Positions 51,385 through 62,118 of a stretch of 64,000 nucleotides of DNA are shown in pieces (positions within the stretch are counted from its first letter, which is position 1; every line of letters starts with the position of its first letter). The notes beneath the pieces are model-generated. The model had not been told where the DNA came from and made no database searches. It saw nothing but the letters and a program-made list of their open reading frames with translations. Position numbers and translations under genes: made by a program. The stretch comes from Micromonospora violae (GTDB lineage Bacteria; Actinomycetota; Actinomycetes; Mycobacteriales; Micromonosporaceae), in contig NZ_SHKK01000001.1 of assembly GCF_004217135.1 (NCBI RefSeq), forward strand, positions 6,882,001 through 6,946,000, given 5' to 3'.

Positions 51385-51921
51385 TCAGGGGGTGGGGAGG
51401 TGGCGCAGGCTGCGGACCTTTCGCCACAGGTCGGCGTCGCAGCGGCCGGCGTGGTCGGCGAAGGCGTCCGAGCTGAGTCGGATCGGCTCGGTGAGGCTGA
51501 GGTAGCTGTCGTGCTCCGCGTCGGGGTCCCAGTCCCGGGTGGGAATCTGGACGTGGTCGTCCCGGTCGCTCTTGTCCTGGCTGGTGATCTTCAGGACGTC
51601 GGCGCTACGGGAGTCGGCGCGTAGCACCAGGCACGGGCGCACCTTCGACCCGCTGCCGTCGGCGTACGGCACGTCGGCCCACCAGATCTCACCGGGCGCG
51701 GGGGTGTCGTCGTGCCGGCTGGTGTCGCGTGGCCGGGGCTTGGTCGATGGCCGATCGGCGCCACGGGGGCGTGGCGGGGTGGGACGACGGGCAGCGGTGC
51801 CGCCCCGTCCCGGCCGGGTGCCCGGACTCCGGCTGGACACCCGGTGCCGCCAACTGTTCCACGCCCAACCGGCGGCCACCGCCAGCAGGATCGCCACCGC
51901 CCAGAGCAGTGCCTCGGGCAT
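51385..51921 (-). CDS. PemK/MazF-like protein with N-terminal membrane anchor
   Basis: A 178-residue protein. Residues 1-20 (MPEALLWAVAILLAVAAGWA) form a membrane helix, followed by an Arg/Pro/Thr-rich linker and a PemK/MazF-type domain from about residue 75 (PGEIWWADVPYADGSGSKVRPCLVLRAD, VLKITSQDKSDRDD, YLSLTEPIRL, LWRKVRSL). The conserved arginine and the serine or threonine of the ribonuclease site appear present. No antitoxin gene is adjacent. GGAGG precedes the ATG at 51921. It is divergent from ligA. Membrane anchoring of a MazF-type fold is unusual, so toxin activity should not be assumed. Confidence 0.83.
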   Translation of the reverse strand: MPEALLWAVAILLAVAAGWAWNSWRHRVSSRSPGTRPGRGGTAARRPTPPRPRGADRPSTKPRPRDTSRHDDTPAPGEIWWADVPYADGSGSKVRPCLVLRADSRSADVLKITSQDKSDRDDHVQIPTRDWDPDAEHDSYLSLTEPIRLSSDAFADHAGRCDADLWRKVRSLRHLPTP

Positions 51922-52103
51922 CCGTACCTCCGCCTCCCGGCGGCCCACGGACCGCCATCGTCCGGCGATCCTCGCACGCCGTGGTGCGGGCCGCCCGCCA
52001 ACCACACCGCAGTTGCCGAGGCACCCCACTACTCGCCCATGATCACCAGCTGGATCGGCCTTGCGACGACGACGAGCAGCGAGCGGTCAGCGAACGCCAC
52101 TGA

Positions 52104-54347
<2,244 letters not shown>

Positions 54348-54504
54348 CCTGGCCGGCGGCTTCACAGCGCGCCTGGCCGCGTATACCAACTTAATTACGA
54401 CTACGACCGATTCGTGACTGTCATACCGGGAAATTGGGGGCCGAGGGCGTTTCATTGGGTCACGGCGTGCGCACCGGCACGCCGATGGTCGGTCGGGAGG
54501 TGTG

Positions 54505-57084
54505 GTGGAGGTCGCCGACCCACGCAACTCGCTTCCGGCGGGACGGGTCGCACCGTTCGCCGCCTTCGTCGCCGGCATCCTGGTGGTCGCCGCGCTGACC
54601 GCCGCCGTTCCCCTCGCCGCGCTCCCCGGTGAACTGTCCCGGCTGCCGGTGGCGTTCTGGACGATGGCCGCGCTCGCCGTGGTGTGCGACGCCCGCCCGT
54701 TCGTTCCACCGGGACGCCGGCAGACGTCGGCGGTGTTCCCGTCCACCTGCTTCACCTTCGCGATCCTGCTGGGCTGGGGCCTCGGCCCGGCGGTGGTGGT
54801 GCAGGCGGTCGGGGTGATCGTCTCGGGTTGGCGGATGCGGCACGCCGCGTGGCGTACGGCGTTCAACGTCGGCCAGTACGCGTGTGCTCTCGCCGCCGCG
54901 TACGGGGTGATCCAGCTCGGGTCGGGCATCATCTTCTCCGGCGGGCGGTTGCACTGGACCGACGTGGCGGCGGTCGGCGGCGCCACGCTGGCCTGGTTCG
55001 TCGTCAACTACGGGTTGGTCAGCTGGGCGGTGCGGTTGCGGTTCGGGGATCGCTGGTGGCCGACCGTCCGTCAGGGTCTCGGCTTCGAGCTGCTCTCCAC
55101 CGGTTCGCTGTTGCTGCTCGCCCCGGTGCTGGTCGCCGCGGCGCGGGTCAGCGCCGCGCTGATCCCGCTGGTGCTGGTGCCGCTCTTCGCCGTCTACCGG
55201 ATGGCGCGGTTGACCAACGAACAGCAGCACCTCGCCGCCGCCGACCCGCTGACCGGGCTGCCCAACCGCAAGGCCCTGTTGGCCGAGGTGGCGGAGCAGG
55301 TGCACCTGCATGCCGAGCGGACCGCCCGTGGTGAACCCGACGGGCAGTTGGCGCTGCTGCTGATCGACCTGGACCGTTTCAAGAACGTCAACGACGCCCT
55401 GGGGCACGCCGTGGGCGACCGGCTGCTGGTCGAGGTGAGCGCTCGGCTCACCGACGTGCGGCCCCGACCACAGATGATCGCCCGGCTCGGCGGTGACGAG
55501 TTCGCCATCGTGATGACCGGGCTGACCGACGTCGGTCAGGCCCGGGAGTTGGCCGATCGGGTGGTCCAGGCGCTGGCCGAGCCGGTGCCGATCGACGGGT
55601 TGCCGTTGGACGTGGGCGGGTCGATCGGGATCGCTCTCTTCCCGGAGCACGGCGAGGACTTCGCCACCCTGATGCGCCACGCCGACGTGGCGATGTACGA
55701 CGCCAAGCACCGCAACGACACGGTGGCGGTGTACGCCCCGGAGTCGGACCACAATTCCGCCGAACGACTCGGTCTCCTCGCCGACCTGCGCCGCGTACTG
55801 GAGGCCAGCCCACCGGCCGAGGCGCCCTTCGACGCCGAAGCCGACGGTGACGCCGAGCGGGCGGCCGACGTACCCCTGGTGGTGACGGCGGAGGTGCGCG
55901 GCGGTGACGGGGCGGCGCTGCCCACGGTGGCACCCGGCCAGGCCGCGCCGACGGCGGACCCGGCGCCGCCGGTCGCCACCGCGCCGTCGGGGACGGCCCG
56001 GTGGTGGGCACGCCGTCGGCGCACCGACGCCGAGCTGGTGCACTCCGATGAGCTGATCAACCAGATCGCCACCGGAGCTGACCCGATCCGGGGCCGCAAC
56101 GCTCGTGCCACGGTCGCCGGTTCCCATTCCGCCCCGGCTCGGGAGCGACGCGCCGGGGCCGGGAACGGACGGCGGTCACCGAACGGCGGCGCGGTCGGCA
56201 AGGGTCGTCCCGGGGCGCGGCGGGACGTCGGGTCGGGCACGCCGGGGCAGCCCACCGAATCGACCGGGTGGGCGCACGCCGACGGTGAGCCGGCCGACGA
56301 CGCCGGGGAAATCACCATGTACTACCAGCCGCAGATCGCCATCGCGACCGGTGAGGTGGTCGGCGTCGAGGCTCTGCTGCGGTGGCGGCACCCGCGGCGG
56401 GGCATGGTCGACCCGGAGGAACTCATCCGGGTCGCCGAGCAGAGCGCCGTGATGCGGCTGCTCACCCGTCGTGTCGTCGACGACGTGGTGGAGCAGCTCG
56501 CCAAGTGGTCGGCGGCGGGCATCGGTCTGCGCGCGGCGCTGAACGTGAGCGTGCGTGACCTGCACACCGGCGAGATCGCCGATCAGATCGCCGACCGGCT
56601 GGCCCGGTACGGGGTGCCGGCCGAGCGGCTACAGGTCGAGATCACCGAGGGCGCGTTGATGGCCGACCCGCGTCGGGTGCTGGCCACCATCTCCCAGCTG
56701 CACCGGATCGGGGTGGCCATCGCGCTGGACGACTTCGGCACCGGCTACTCCTCCCTTCAACACCTGCGCCGCCTGCCGCTGTCCGAGGTGAAGGTGGACC
56801 GCTCGTTCGTGCTGGGCATGGCCGATGATGCCGACGACGCGGCGATCGTCCGGTCGATGATCGAGCTGGCCGGCGCTCTCGGGCTGCGGGTGGTCGCCGA
56901 GGGGGTCGAGGACGAGCGGACCTGGCGGATGTTGCACGCCGCCGGCTGTGATGCCGCTCAGGGCTGGTTCTACGCCCGGCCGATGCCGGCCGAGGAGTTG
57001 GTCACCTGGTTGGCCCGGTACCGGCCGGTCCGCCCGACCGGCGGACATTCGCAGTCCGACGCCGCTCGCCGCCCCAACCGCTGA
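54505..57084 (+). CDS. membrane GGDEF-EAL protein (cyclic-di-GMP turnover)
   Basis: An 859-residue signalling protein. Five or six membrane helices occupy residues about 15-235, then the GGDEF domain ([46 protein letters not shown] at about 325-335). A disordered Pro/Ala/Gly/Arg-rich linker of about 180 residues (435-605) follows, then an EAL domain (E622 in [65 protein letters not shown]). Both active sites look intact. GTG 54505 follows GGGAGG by four bases. It probably senses the membrane or a ligand; the net activity cannot be told. Confidence 0.92.
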   Translation: MEVADPRNSLPAGRVAPFAAFVAGILVVAALTAAVPLAALPGELSRLPVAFWTMAALAVVCDARPFVPPGRRQTSAVFPSTCFTFAILLGWGLGPAVVVQAVGVIVSGWRMRHAAWRTAFNVGQYACALAAAYGVIQLGSGIIFSGGRLHWTDVAAVGGATLAWFVVNYGLVSWAVRLRFGDRWWPTVRQGLGFELLSTGSLLLLAPVLVAAARVSAALIPLVLVPLFAVYRMARLTNEQQHLAAADPLTGLPNRKALLAEVAEQVHLHAERTARGEPDGQLALLLIDLDRFKNVNDALGHAVGDRLLVEVSARLTDVRPRPQMIARLGGDEFAIVMTGLTDVGQARELADRVVQALAEPVPIDGLPLDVGGSIGIALFPEHGEDFATLMRHADVAMYDAKHRNDTVAVYAPESDHNSAERLGLLADLRRVLEASPPAEAPFDAEADGDAERAADVPLVVTAEVRGGDGAALPTVAPGQAAPTADPAPPVATAPSGTARWWARRRRTDAELVHSDELINQIATGADPIRGRNARATVAGSHSAPARERRAGAGNGRRSPNGGAVGKGRPGARRDVGSGTPGQPTESTGWAHADGEPADDAGEITMYYQPQIAIATGEVVGVEALLRWRHPRRGMVDPEELIRVAEQSAVMRLLTRRVVDDVVEQLAKWSAAGIGLRAALNVSVRDLHTGEIADQIADRLARYGVPAERLQVEITEGALMADPRRVLATISQLHRIGVAIALDDFGTGYSSLQHLRRLPLSEVKVDRSFVLGMADDADDAAIVRSMIELAGALGLRVVAEGVEDERTWRMLHAAGCDAAQGWFYARPMPAEELVTWLARYRPVRPTGGHSQSDAARRPNR

Positions 57085-57228
57085 CCGGCACGAGGGCCGG
57101 CGGAGGGGGAGTCGAGGACGCGGCACCGGAGCGGAACAATAGACTCGCTCCGGTCACCGCGTGTCACGCTTCAGCTGTCGCGCGGCCGGCACACCGCCCG
57201 ACCAGCAGGAATTCAGAAGGGGGCACGG

Positions 57229-57534
57229 ATGGCCGCCATCTCCCGCGAGGAGGTCGCGCACCTGGCGCGCCTGTCGCGGCTCGCCGTCACCGAGGAGGAG
57301 CTGGACACGTTCGCCGGCCAGCTCGACGTGATCCTCCAGGCGGTCGCTCAGGTCGGCGAGGTCGCCGCCGCGGACATCCCGCCGACCTCGCACTCGGTGC
57401 CGCTGACCAACATCTTCCGCGAGGACGTCGTCACGCCGTGCCTGACGCCGGAGGAGGCGCTGTCCGGTGCGCCCGACGCCGAGGACCAGCGGTTCCGCGT
57501 TCCGCGGATCCTGACCGAGGATGTGGCTTCATGA
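57229..57534 (+). CDS. gatC: aspartyl/glutamyl-tRNA amidotransferase subunit C
   Basis: A 101-residue subunit: [42 protein letters not shown], then [30 protein letters not shown] and [14 protein letters not shown], the typical GatC layout that wraps GatA and touches GatB. GGGGG-rich ribosome site before ATG 57229. The likely promoter has TAGACT at 57140-57145 but a poor -35. Its stop overlaps the gatA start (ATGA). Confidence 0.94.
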   Translation: MAAISREEVAHLARLSRLAVTEEELDTFAGQLDVILQAVAQVGEVAAADIPPTSHSVPLTNIFREDVVTPCLTPEEALSGAPDAEDQRFRVPRILTEDVAS

Positions 57535-59006
57535 CCGACCTGACCAGAATGACCGCGACGGAGATCGCGAGCCTGGTCGCCGGGGGCGAGACCTCGGCCG
57601 TCGAGGTGACCCAGGCGCACCTGGACCGGATCGCCGCGGTCGACGACCGGGTGCACGCCTTCCTGCACGTCGACACCGAAGGCGCGCTCGCCGCCGCCCG
57701 CGCGGTGGACGAGCGCCGGGCCGCCGGCGAGGAGCTGGGCCCGCTCGCGGGTGTGCCGGTCGCGGTCAAGGACGTGCTCGCCACCCGGGGCGTACCGACG
57801 ACCGTCGGGTCGAAGATCCTGGAGGGCTGGCGCCCGCCGTACGACGCCACGATCGTGCAGCGGCTGCGCGAGGCCGGCACGGTGATGCTCGGCAAGACCA
57901 ACATGGACGAGTTCGCGATGGGCTCCTCCACCGAATACTCGGCGTACGGGCCGACGCACAACCCGTGGGACCTGGGCCGGATCCCCGGTGGCTCGGGTGG
58001 TGGCAGCGCCGCCGCGCTGGCCGCGTACGAGGCGCCGTTGGCGATCGGCTCGGACACCGGCGGTTCGATCCGCCAGCCCGGTGCGGTCACCGGCACGGTG
58101 GGTGCCAAGCCCACCTACGGCGGCACCTCCCGTTACGGGCTGGTGGCGTTCTCCTCGTCGCTGGACACCCCCGGCCCGTGTGCCCGCAACGTGCTCGACG
58201 CGGCGCTGCTGCACCAGGTGATCGGTGGGCACGACCCGCGGGACGCCACGTCGATCCCGCAGCCGGTGCCGGACGTGGTGGCGGCGGCGAAGCTCGGCGC
58301 GACCGGCGACCTGACCGGGGTGCGGCTCGGCATCGTGAGCGAGTTCGTCGGCGAGGGTGCGGAGCCGGGCGTGATGGCCGCGTTCCGCGAGTCGGTGGAC
58401 GCGCTGACCAAGATGGGCGCCGAGATCGTCGAGGTGTCCTGCCCGACGTTCGCGTACGCGCTGCCGGCGTACTACCTGATCGCCCCGAGCGAGTGCTCCT
58501 CCAACCTGGCCCGGTTCGACGGTGTCCGGTTCGGCCTGCGGGTCGGCGACGACGGCAACCGGTCGCTGGAGGAGGTCATGTCGCTGACCCGGGAGGCCGG
58601 TTTCGGTCCGGAGGTCAAGCGCCGCATCATGCTGGGCACGTACGCGCTGTCGTCGGGTTACTACGACGCGTACTACGGGCAGGCGCAGAAGGTCCGGACG
58701 CTGATCACCCGGGACTTCACCGCCGCGTTCGAGCGGGTCGACGCGCTGATCTCGCCGACCACCCCGTCGGTGGCGTTCCCGATGGGCGCGCGGACCGCCG
58801 ACCCGTACCAGATGTACCTGGCCGACCTGTACACGATCCCGACGAACCTGTACGGCGGGCCGGGCATCTCGGTGCCGTGCGGGCTCTCTGAGGGGCTGCC
58901 GGTCGGTTTGCAGGTGATGGCCCCGACGATGGCCGACGACCGGATGTACCGGGTCGCCGCCGCGTTGGAGTCGGCCGTCGGCACGTTCACTCCGCCGGCC
59001 CTCTGA
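57531..59006 (+). CDS. gatA: aspartyl/glutamyl-tRNA amidotransferase subunit A
   Basis: A 491-residue amidase that releases ammonia from glutamine for GatB. The Ser-cisSer-Lys triad is K80 ([14 protein letters not shown]), S155 ([14 protein letters not shown]) and S179 ([13 protein letters not shown]). Length and the C-terminal [21 protein letters not shown] match the family. Translationally coupled to gatC. A strong terminator follows, so gatB is transcribed separately. Confidence 0.96.
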   Translation: MTDLTRMTATEIASLVAGGETSAVEVTQAHLDRIAAVDDRVHAFLHVDTEGALAAARAVDERRAAGEELGPLAGVPVAVKDVLATRGVPTTVGSKILEGWRPPYDATIVQRLREAGTVMLGKTNMDEFAMGSSTEYSAYGPTHNPWDLGRIPGGSGGGSAAALAAYEAPLAIGSDTGGSIRQPGAVTGTVGAKPTYGGTSRYGLVAFSSSLDTPGPCARNVLDAALLHQVIGGHDPRDATSIPQPVPDVVAAAKLGATGDLTGVRLGIVSEFVGEGAEPGVMAAFRESVDALTKMGAEIVEVSCPTFAYALPAYYLIAPSECSSNLARFDGVRFGLRVGDDGNRSLEEVMSLTREAGFGPEVKRRIMLGTYALSSGYYDAYYGQAQKVRTLITRDFTAAFERVDALISPTTPSVAFPMGARTADPYQMYLADLYTIPTNLYGGPGISVPCGLSEGLPVGLQVMAPTMADDRMYRVAAALESAVGTFTPPAL

Positions 59007-59054
59007 CCCGCCGGTACGGGGGCGGGCCGCCCGCCTTCGGACCGGAAGTCGTCA

Positions 59055-59091
59055 CGCGCCCGGCGCGGTCACCACGACCGCGCCGGGCGCG
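59055..59091 (+). terminator. terminator of gatCA
   Basis: A 15-base-pair perfect GC stem (59055-59069 with 59077-59091) and seven-base loop, 48 bases after the gatA stop. The remaining bases up to 59237 hold no recognised feature. Confidence 0.75.
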
Positions 59092-59237
59092 GCCGTCGTC
59101 GCGGCGACACGACGATCTCCGATCAGGGGATGGACCGCGTTCAGTGGCACTGGTCGAATAAGCTCCGAGTCTGTTGGATCGACGAGATGTGGTCCGCTGG
59201 CGGCCGCGAGCGGCTCCGATCAAGACCTGGATGTGCG

Positions 59238-60377
59238 ATGGGGACACTTCGCCCGGTCATGGCCCTGACGATGGCTGCCGCATTGCTGCTGGGCGTCGCG
59301 CAACCAGCCGTCGCCACCGCCCCCGCCGACACCGTCACCATCACGTCGGGCAAGCCACGATCACCCATGTACATCGGGCAGGTGTACGCGATCCACACGG
59401 TCGAGGCGAGCGGTGGCACGGGGCCGTACGCGCTGTCGGTGGTGTCGGGCAGTCTGCCGCCGGGCATGTTGGTGGTGGGGACGTCGCTGGGGGGCGCGCC
59501 GACCACGCCGGGCACCTTCCCGTTCACGCTGCGGATGACCGACAAGAACGGCCTCTTCGGTGAGCAGCGGGCGACGATCGAGGTACGCCAGCAGAAGGTC
59601 TCCATCACCTCGGGCAAGCCCCGGTCGCCGATGTACCTCGGGCAGGTGTACGCGATCCACACGGTCGAGGCGAGCGGTGGCACGGGGCCGTACGCGCTGT
59701 CGGTGGTGTCGGGCAGTCTGCCGCCGGGGATGCTGGTGGTGGGGACGTCGCTGGGGGGCGCGCCGACCACGCCGGGCACCTACCCGTTCACGCTGCGGAT
59801 GACCGACAAGAACAAGCTCTTCGACGAGCAGGCCGCCACCATCGTCGTCGCCACGCCCGCAGCCGCCTTCACCTCCGGCAACCCGCCCGCCGGCACCGTC
59901 GGCCGCTCCTACTCCTTCCGGTTCACCGCCGACGGTGACTCGGACATCGCGTTCGCCCTGGCCGGCGGTGCCCTGCCGGACGGTCTCACCCTCGACAAGG
60001 ACGGCCGGCTCGGCGGCACTCCCGGCAGTGTCGGCACGTTCACCTTCACCGTCGAGGCGAAGGGTCGCAGCACCAGTGCCACGAGGGACGTGTCGCTGAC
60101 CGTCGCCGCTGCCGCCCCGAGCACACCCACGGCGACCCCGACCGGCCCGACCGCCACGCCGACACCGAGCGACGACCCCTCCGCCACACCGTCGGAGAGC
60201 GACCCGGCGGCGTCCCAGCCGACGCCCACGCCGTCGAAGGCGAAGGGCGGGTGGCTGCCGCTCACCGGCGCGGGCTCGCCCGTCGTACTGCTGCTGATGG
60301 GCGTCCTGGCGTTCTGCGTCGGTGGCATTCTGCTCGTGCTGGCCTACAACCGTCGGCGCTTCACCACACCCGAGTGA
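59238..60377 (+). CDS. sortase-anchored surface protein with putative Ig (He_PIG) repeats
   Basis: A 379-residue surface protein. A signal peptide (MGTLRPVMALTMAAALLLGVAQPAVA) is followed by two nearly identical 88-residue Ig-like repeats (ITSGKPRSPMYIGQVYAIHT, YALSVVSGSLPPGMLVVG) and a third divergent one (FTSGNPPAGTVGRSYSFRF). A Thr/Pro/Ser-rich wall-spanning stretch leads to the sorting signal LPLTG (near residue 338), a membrane helix and a basic tail (YNRRRFTTPE). It should be linked to peptidoglycan by a sortase. It lies between gatA and gatB in the same direction, though unrelated to their function. ATG 59238 is chosen because it directly precedes the signal peptide. Confidence 0.85.
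   Translation: MGTLRPVMALTMAAALLLGVAQPAVATAPADTVTITSGKPRSPMYIGQVYAIHTVEASGGTGPYALSVVSGSLPPGMLVVGTSLGGAPTTPGTFPFTLRMTDKNGLFGEQRATIEVRQQKVSITSGKPRSPMYLGQVYAIHTVEASGGTGPYALSVVSGSLPPGMLVVGTSLGGAPTTPGTYPFTLRMTDKNKLFDEQAATIVVATPAAAFTSGNPPAGTVGRSYSFRFTADGDSDIAFALAGGALPDGLTLDKDGRLGGTPGSVGTFTFTVEAKGRSTSATRDVSLTVAAAAPSTPTATPTGPTATPTPSDDPSATPSESDPAASQPTPTPSKAKGGWLPLTGAGSPVVLLLMGVLAFCVGGILLVLAYNRRRFTTPE
59347..59830 (+). repeat. recent 264-base internal duplication
   Basis: The two Ig-like repeats start at 59347 and 59611, a period of 264 bases. Long stretches are identical at DNA level (for example from GTGTACGCGATCCACACGGT onward for over 100 bases), including third codon positions, showing recent duplication or gene conversion. 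The third repeat does not share this identity. Confidence 0.85.
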
Positions 60378-60482
60378 CGCCCGGACCAGACCCGCGCGTT
60401 GATCTCGAAGCCCGGCAGCGGGGTGGCCGGGCCAGCCGATTAGGCTGGAACGGTTCTGTCCGGATCGCGCCTGGAGCGTCTC

Positions 60483-61982
60483 ATGACCACGACACTGCCC
60501 GCGTACGACGAGGTCGTCGCGCGTTTCGAACCGGTGATCGGCCTGGAGACCCACGTCGAGCTGGGCACGAACACCAAGATGTTCTGTGGCTGCCCGACCG
60601 ACTTCGGTGGCGAGCCGAACACCCGGGTCTGCCCGGTGTGTCTGGGGCTGCCCGGCTCGCTGCCGGTGGCCAACAAGGCGGCCATTGAGGCGATCATCCG
60701 GATCGGCCTGGCGTTGAACTGCTCGATCGCCGAGTGGTGCCGGTTCGCCCGGAAGAACTACTTCTACCCGGACATGCCGAAGAACTTCCAGATCAGCCAG
60801 TACGACGAGCCGATCTGCGTCGACGGCTACCTGGACGTCGAGGTCAACGGCGAGACGGTACGGATCGAGATCGAGCGGGTGCACCTCGAGGAGGACACCG
60901 GCAAGACCCTGCACGTCGGTGGTGCCACCGGTCGCATCCACGGCGCGACGGAGTCGCTGGTCGACTACAACCGGGCCGGCATTCCGCTGGTCGAGATCGT
61001 CACCAAGCCGATCACGGGCACCGGCGCGCTCGCCCCCGAGGTGGCCAAGGCGTACGTCGCCGAGCTGCGCGACGTGATCCGCACCCTCGGCGTCTCCGAC
61101 GTGCGGATGGAGGAGGGTTCGCTGCGTTGCGACGTGAACACCTCGCTCAACCTGCCGGGGCAGGAGTGGGGCACCCGTACCGAGACGAAGAACGTCAACT
61201 CGCTGCGGTCGGTGGAGCGGGCGGTCCGCTCGGAGATGCTGCGGCAGGCGTCGGTGCTCGACGCGGGCGGCCGGATCACCCAGGAGACGCGCCACTTCCA
61301 CGAGGACACCGGTGACACCACCCCGGGCCGCTCGAAGGAGACGGCGACCGACTACCGGTACTTCCCCGAGCCGGATCTGGTGCCGATCGCGCCGGACCCG
61401 GCCTGGGTGGCCGAGCTGAAGGCCGCCCTGCCGGAGCTGCCCCGGGTGCACCGGCGTCGGCTCCAGGAGCAGTGGGGCCTCTCCGACCTGGACATGCAGT
61501 CGGTGTTGAACGCCGGCGCGGTCGAGCTGATCGAGGCCACCGTGGCCGCCGGCACCACCCCGGCGGCGGCCCGCAAGTGGTGGTTGGGTGAGTTGTCCCG
61601 CCGGGCCAACGAGAGCGGCGTGGAGCTGGCCGAAATCGGTGCCACCCCCGCCCAGGTCGCCGAGTTGCAGGGCCTGGTCGACGCCGGCAAGCTCAACGAC
61701 AAGATGGCCCGTACGGTGTTGGAGGGCGTGGTCGACGGTGAGGGTTCGCCCACCGAGATCATGACCAGCCGGGGCCTGGAGGTCGTGTCGGACACCGGCG
61801 CGCTCACCGCCGCCGTGGACGAGGCGATCGCCGCGAACCCGGGCATCGCCGACAAGATCCGCAGCGGCAAGGTCGCGGCGGTCGGCGCGCTGGTCGGCGC
61901 GGTCATGAAGACCACCCGCGGTCAGGCCGACGCGAAGACCCTGCGTGAGCTGATCCTGGAGCGCCTAGGCGTCCAGGGCTGA
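60483..61982 (+). CDS. gatB: aspartyl/glutamyl-tRNA amidotransferase subunit B
   Basis: A 499-residue subunit that phosphorylates the mischarged Glu or Asp and transfers ammonia to it. [43 protein letters not shown] holds the zinc-site cysteines. [50 protein letters not shown] and [31 protein letters not shown] are all present, and the YqeY-like tail domain is complete. TGGAG precedes the ATG at 60483. Confidence 0.96.
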   Translation: MTTTLPAYDEVVARFEPVIGLETHVELGTNTKMFCGCPTDFGGEPNTRVCPVCLGLPGSLPVANKAAIEAIIRIGLALNCSIAEWCRFARKNYFYPDMPKNFQISQYDEPICVDGYLDVEVNGETVRIEIERVHLEEDTGKTLHVGGATGRIHGATESLVDYNRAGIPLVEIVTKPITGTGALAPEVAKAYVAELRDVIRTLGVSDVRMEEGSLRCDVNTSLNLPGQEWGTRTETKNVNSLRSVERAVRSEMLRQASVLDAGGRITQETRHFHEDTGDTTPGRSKETATDYRYFPEPDLVPIAPDPAWVAELKAALPELPRVHRRRLQEQWGLSDLDMQSVLNAGAVELIEATVAAGTTPAAARKWWLGELSRRANESGVELAEIGATPAQVAELQGLVDAGKLNDKMARTVLEGVVDGEGSPTEIMTSRGLEVVSDTGALTAAVDEAIAANPGIADKIRSGKVAAVGALVGAVMKTTRGQADAKTLRELILERLGVQG

Positions 61983-62007
61983 GTCCCACCCGACCCCCCC
62001 CACCGTC

Positions 62008-62062
62008 GATCATGAGGTTGACGGCGGTTTGACGATCGACGACTGCCGTCAACCTCATGATC
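62008..62062. repeat. 18-base-pair perfect intergenic hairpin after gatB
   Basis: GATCATGAGGTTGACGGC (62008-62025) pairs with its exact complement at 62045-62062 around a 19-base loop. It starts 25 bases after the gatB stop and resembles the hairpin at 46878-46954. Likely terminator or REP-like element. Confidence 0.8.
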
Positions 62063-62118
62063 AACATGTACTGCACCCCTCGCGAGGGCGTCAACGACGA
62101 CGCCTGGATGGAGCCACC

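Noticed and set aside
50904..51624. Protein-coding frames across the repeat region
   Set aside because: The frames follow simple repeats and hairpins, lack ribosome sites and overlap the PemK-like gene antisense.
54348..54504. A cyclic-di-GMP riboswitch before the GGDEF-EAL gene
   Set aside because: The region is AT-rich in part, but the conserved GEMM core and its stems are not visible.
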